Source: Henckelia pumila
Taxonomy: Eukaryota; Streptophyta; Magnoliopsida; Lamiales; Gesneriaceae
Assembly (NCBI RefSeq): GCF_033568475.1
Contig: NC_133121.1
Coordinates: 128,434,375-128,498,374, forward strand
DNA: 64,000 bases
Reading direction: 5' to 3'
The notes beneath the pieces were generated by a model. That model saw only the letters and a list, made by a program, of their open reading frames with translations. It searched no databases and had not been told where the DNA came from. Position numbers and translations under genes: made by a program. Of this stretch, positions 61,518 to 64,000 are shown piece after piece; positions within the stretch are counted from its first letter, which is position 1, and every line of letters starts with the position of its first letter.

Positions 61518-61912
61518 TCAAGTAGATTGATTTTTATCACCCAGAGAAAGTGCAAATGCAAGCATATTACCATAGCATATGCCAACTGTTTGGGTAAGTA
61601 AGTGAGAATTTTTATCACCTTTGGCATAAACATTTACATTAATCAAAACCAGCCTATCGACCTGCAAAAACATCGTGGAAAGCATCATAAGCATTCGACT
61701 TGAGAAACATACTGTAAATTATTCGGTGCAGTAGTTCAACAAGATTCCGAATTTTCTACCAGAATCCCCAGATTCGAATAAATCAAAAGAAATTTGATGA
61801 GGAAGAAAACTCTTGCAGCTTCAGGAAAATTGACAGAAAAATCTATTGCAGCAGCTGCACCAAGGCTGGGTACAACTAAAGTCATTGCACTTTTAATGTA
61901 AGACTTCCATTG
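61518..61912 (-). pseudogene. Exon-like coding remnant, unit 2 (unidentified)
   Basis: Copy of 54439-54833 (offset 7079). Segments 61912-61736 and 61661-61518. Differences include M to L after VDR and C to S near the C-terminus. Still open. Confidence 0.25.
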
Positions 61913-62031
61913 CTATTTTCACGAAAATATCAAAAGAGTTAAATGGATCAACAAGCAAAGTTGTGCCTCGTTCGATTTCATGATATTTTAATGCCTAAAG
62001 TCGCATCTTTTCATCAAAAAAAGAGTAAAGT

Positions 62032-62178
62032 TGTTAGAAATTAAACTTGGACCTAACTCACCTCAAAAGATAGCTCATCTCAAAAGCTTGCTCAAGAGGT
62101 GAGGATTGCCCTTGTTTATATAAAGGTCTCCCAGATTATTTAGCCAACCGATGTGGGACACAAACTAAGACACCAACA
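62032..62178. repeat. LTR- or TRIM-like short repeat at the duplication border
   Basis: Runs TGTTAGAAATT to GACACCAACA and contains GATGTGGGAC (CCCACATC on the minus strand) and a minus-strand TTTATATAA box, resembling small LTRs common in eudicots. The right breakpoint of the tandem duplication (62046) lies inside it, so unit 1 ends with only its first 15 bases. No target duplication was found. Confidence 0.35.
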
Positions 62179-62654
62179 TATATCATTTAATACAACTAAG
62201 ACACCAACATATATTACTTGGAAAATACCTGGTAAAGGTGATGGTATCTTTTCGAGGCAACGTTACAAGGTGGGCGGCATTTTAATACAATTAAGAAATG
62301 AAAGGTGACAAACATATATCATTTAATGGTTAAGTGTGCAACAAAAATGGTAATAATTAATAGACATAGAGATTAATCGATTATATAATGAAACCTTCCT
62401 TGTGATTATTACAACTGAAGGGTACAACTAATTCTGACACCTCCTGTAGTTAGCAATATTAATTAATTAATAAGGAAAAATGTGATTCTCCGTTCCCTTA
62501 TGTCGTCTCCCTGTTCCTAATTAAATGCCTTTTATTGTCTACCCATCTTAATTTGTTTATTGATTTTAAATAGCTATGAATTTCTTAAAACTATATATAT
62601 GTTAATGTATAATATATTTTCCAAGAAGGCCGTGTGACAAACCTAAATCAGAGA
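62179..62654. other. Unassigned AT-rich spacer
   Basis: No gene or complete element is recognised. The word GACACCAACATATAT occurs twice (62170 and 62200). Confidence 0.4.
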
Positions 62655-64000
62655 TGTTGGATCTCGGATCTTTATCATGCCCAAGACGCAGCGGAAGTTT
62701 AAAATTTAATTTTGACGTTCAAAATTTTTTTGGAATGGTTTAAATAAATGTACGTAGGGTGTTTCAAGAATTTTACCTATCAATCTTAAAAGATTGACGA
62801 TGGCTCCAACAATTTCGAAACAATTTCGAAAATAGCTCTTGTTGTAAACCCCTACGAACAATCAACTGGATTTTTTCTCCTTTCTTCAAATCAGGTCCAC
62901 TACCGGATTTCCTGTTCCTCTTCTAAATTGCACTTAAAAGAAGAAAAAAATTTTCGTTGAAAAATGAAGAAGCCGAGAGTTTTTAGCAGCAAAGAAACAT
63001 TTTCTTTTCTCTGCCTTTTCTAAGAGCTTCGGTTCTCTTTTCCCTCAATCAATTGAGATGATATATATCTCAATTAATTGAGGCAAATGGGTTGTCGGTA
63101 GACAACTCATTTGATTTTATTTATTTATTTTTTAATAATTATAATAATATAATATATTATTATAAACATAAGGTCCCACATTCATAAATATATATTTATT
63201 ATATATATATCCATATATATATATATATCATATATATATATATATATCTATATATATGCATTTATATATATATTGAGTGAGTCCTTAAATCCGAGTTCAA
63301 CTCGGAAAAATTAATTAAACTCTTTTAATTAATTTTTGCTCTCAAAATTTCTATAAGCTTTTATAAAACATTTATAAAGCTTATCTATCGATCCAGTCAA
63401 ATTTGTTTATCATAAATTCAACTCTTTGAATTTATTATCTCAATGGGAACAGGAAAACCAGTACTTGTGTAACCCTCAATGGTTCAGGGATATAGCTAGC
63501 TGTGGGTCCAGGCTTACCCTTATTAGCCTCATTCTATGCATCAACTCCTTGATCATAAAATGTCAGAACTCATTTTTGATTTAACCCATCGAATCATGGT
63601 AAGAGCGTTAAGTAGCACCGCCCTATGATTCCCTAGGTATCAATGATAGTGCCTGCAAGAACCAGTCGATTATGGTTAACGTACAATACAGTCCCTTCAT
63701 CTCATATATCCCGATCGAAACTGCAACCATTGGTTCATCGAGGGTTGCATGTGAATTTCGATAACGATGTGATGTCTTTGAGAATACATAGTGGCATCGC
63801 ATGTGTAACTTGGTAAACACTTTACTCTACTACATATCTTACACTCTGGCCAGAGATTCCATGCACTATTATCTCATTTTATCACATAGGATATCCACAC
63901 CCATAGGTGAGCGGTGAATCCCCGACTACAATGCACTGGCTCCTACATGTGTTGCAACTGTACCCAACCTCGCCACCTGATGACCCTCATAGAGTCAGTA
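62655..64000 (-). mobile_element. Copia-type LTR, truncated by the window edge
   Basis: The minus strand ends at 62655 with GATCCAACA. From about 63470 to 64000 it is similar to the reverse complement of the copia LTR at 20890 (for example CCCTAGGTATCA, GTGCCTGCAAGAACCA and the ATCATGGTAAGAGCG region), clearly diverged. No primer site lies left of 62655, so it is a 3' or solo LTR. It contains an AT microsatellite (about 63180-63270). Confidence 0.7.

Larger units (their letters stand above)
54968..62046. repeat. Tandem duplication, unit 2 (7079 bp)
   Basis: Direct copy of 47881-54967. The left junction at 54967/54968 joins AAAC to TTGAAGACATCC; at the outer right border unit 2 ends and GGACCTAACTCACC follows. 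The two parental breakpoints share TTG, so the join has about 3 bases of microhomology. Each annotated insert of unit 1 is present at the same relative place. Confidence 0.93.

Noticed and set aside
62640..62655. Primer binding site beside the LTR at 62655
   Set aside because: ATCAGAGA is in the wrong orientation for the minus-strand LTR and lacks the rest of the tRNA match.

Overview
This is nuclear DNA of a flowering plant, most likely a eudicot. It is AT-rich. Nearly everything in it is plant transposable-element sequence: Ty3/gypsy (Athila-like and chromovirus), Ty1/copia, CACTA/EnSpm, hAT-like elements and a tRNA-derived SINE. Spliced genes have GT-AG introns. I cannot name the species.

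Layout. 1-1448: AT-rich intergenic DNA. 1449-2087 (-): intronless LOG-type cytokinin-activating enzyme gene. 2360-2818 (-): intact 152-codon ORF resembling the cysteine-rich nucleic-acid-binding protein of carlaviruses, a candidate endogenous RNA-virus sequence. About 2880-9942 (-): degraded Athila-like gypsy element with a tRNA-Asp primer site and one recognisable LTR. About 10045-31067 (-): CACTA transposon with an apparently intact three-exon TNP2 transposase and a broken second gene. A hAT-like element (20841-30745, 8-bp target duplication CTGATAAT) sits inside it, and a complete 9.4-kb copia element (20890-30266, duplication CTAAA) sits inside that. 31366-33350: solo gypsy LTR (duplication TATAC). 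About 33356-35453: 3' part of a SIRE-like copia element. 35506-39763 (-): two exons of a dynamin-related gene relic; the intron between them holds a hAT-like element (35823-39666, duplication CTAACATA), which itself holds a solo LTR (35991-38034, duplication GCTCG). 40393-49122 (+): chromovirus-type gypsy element with two LTRs (duplication CAATA).

47881-62046 is a direct tandem duplication of about 7.08 kb. It starts inside the 3' LTR of the chromovirus, so a truncated third LTR (54968-56209) opens the second copy. Each copy carries a SINE, a retroposed-looking 397-bp insert, two small MITE-like elements, a small hypothetical ORF and a weak exon-like segment. 62655 to the window end is a copia-type LTR on the minus strand, cut by the window edge.

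The only intact protein-coding candidates are the LOG gene, the virus-like ORF, the CACTA TNP2 gene and, weakly, the duplicated small ORF. All the retrotransposon polyproteins carry stops or frameshifts. The nesting gives a relative order: CACTA, then hAT, then copia; dynamin relic, then hAT, then solo LTR; chromovirus, then tandem duplication. Differences, stops and splice sites were read by eye; no database search was run.
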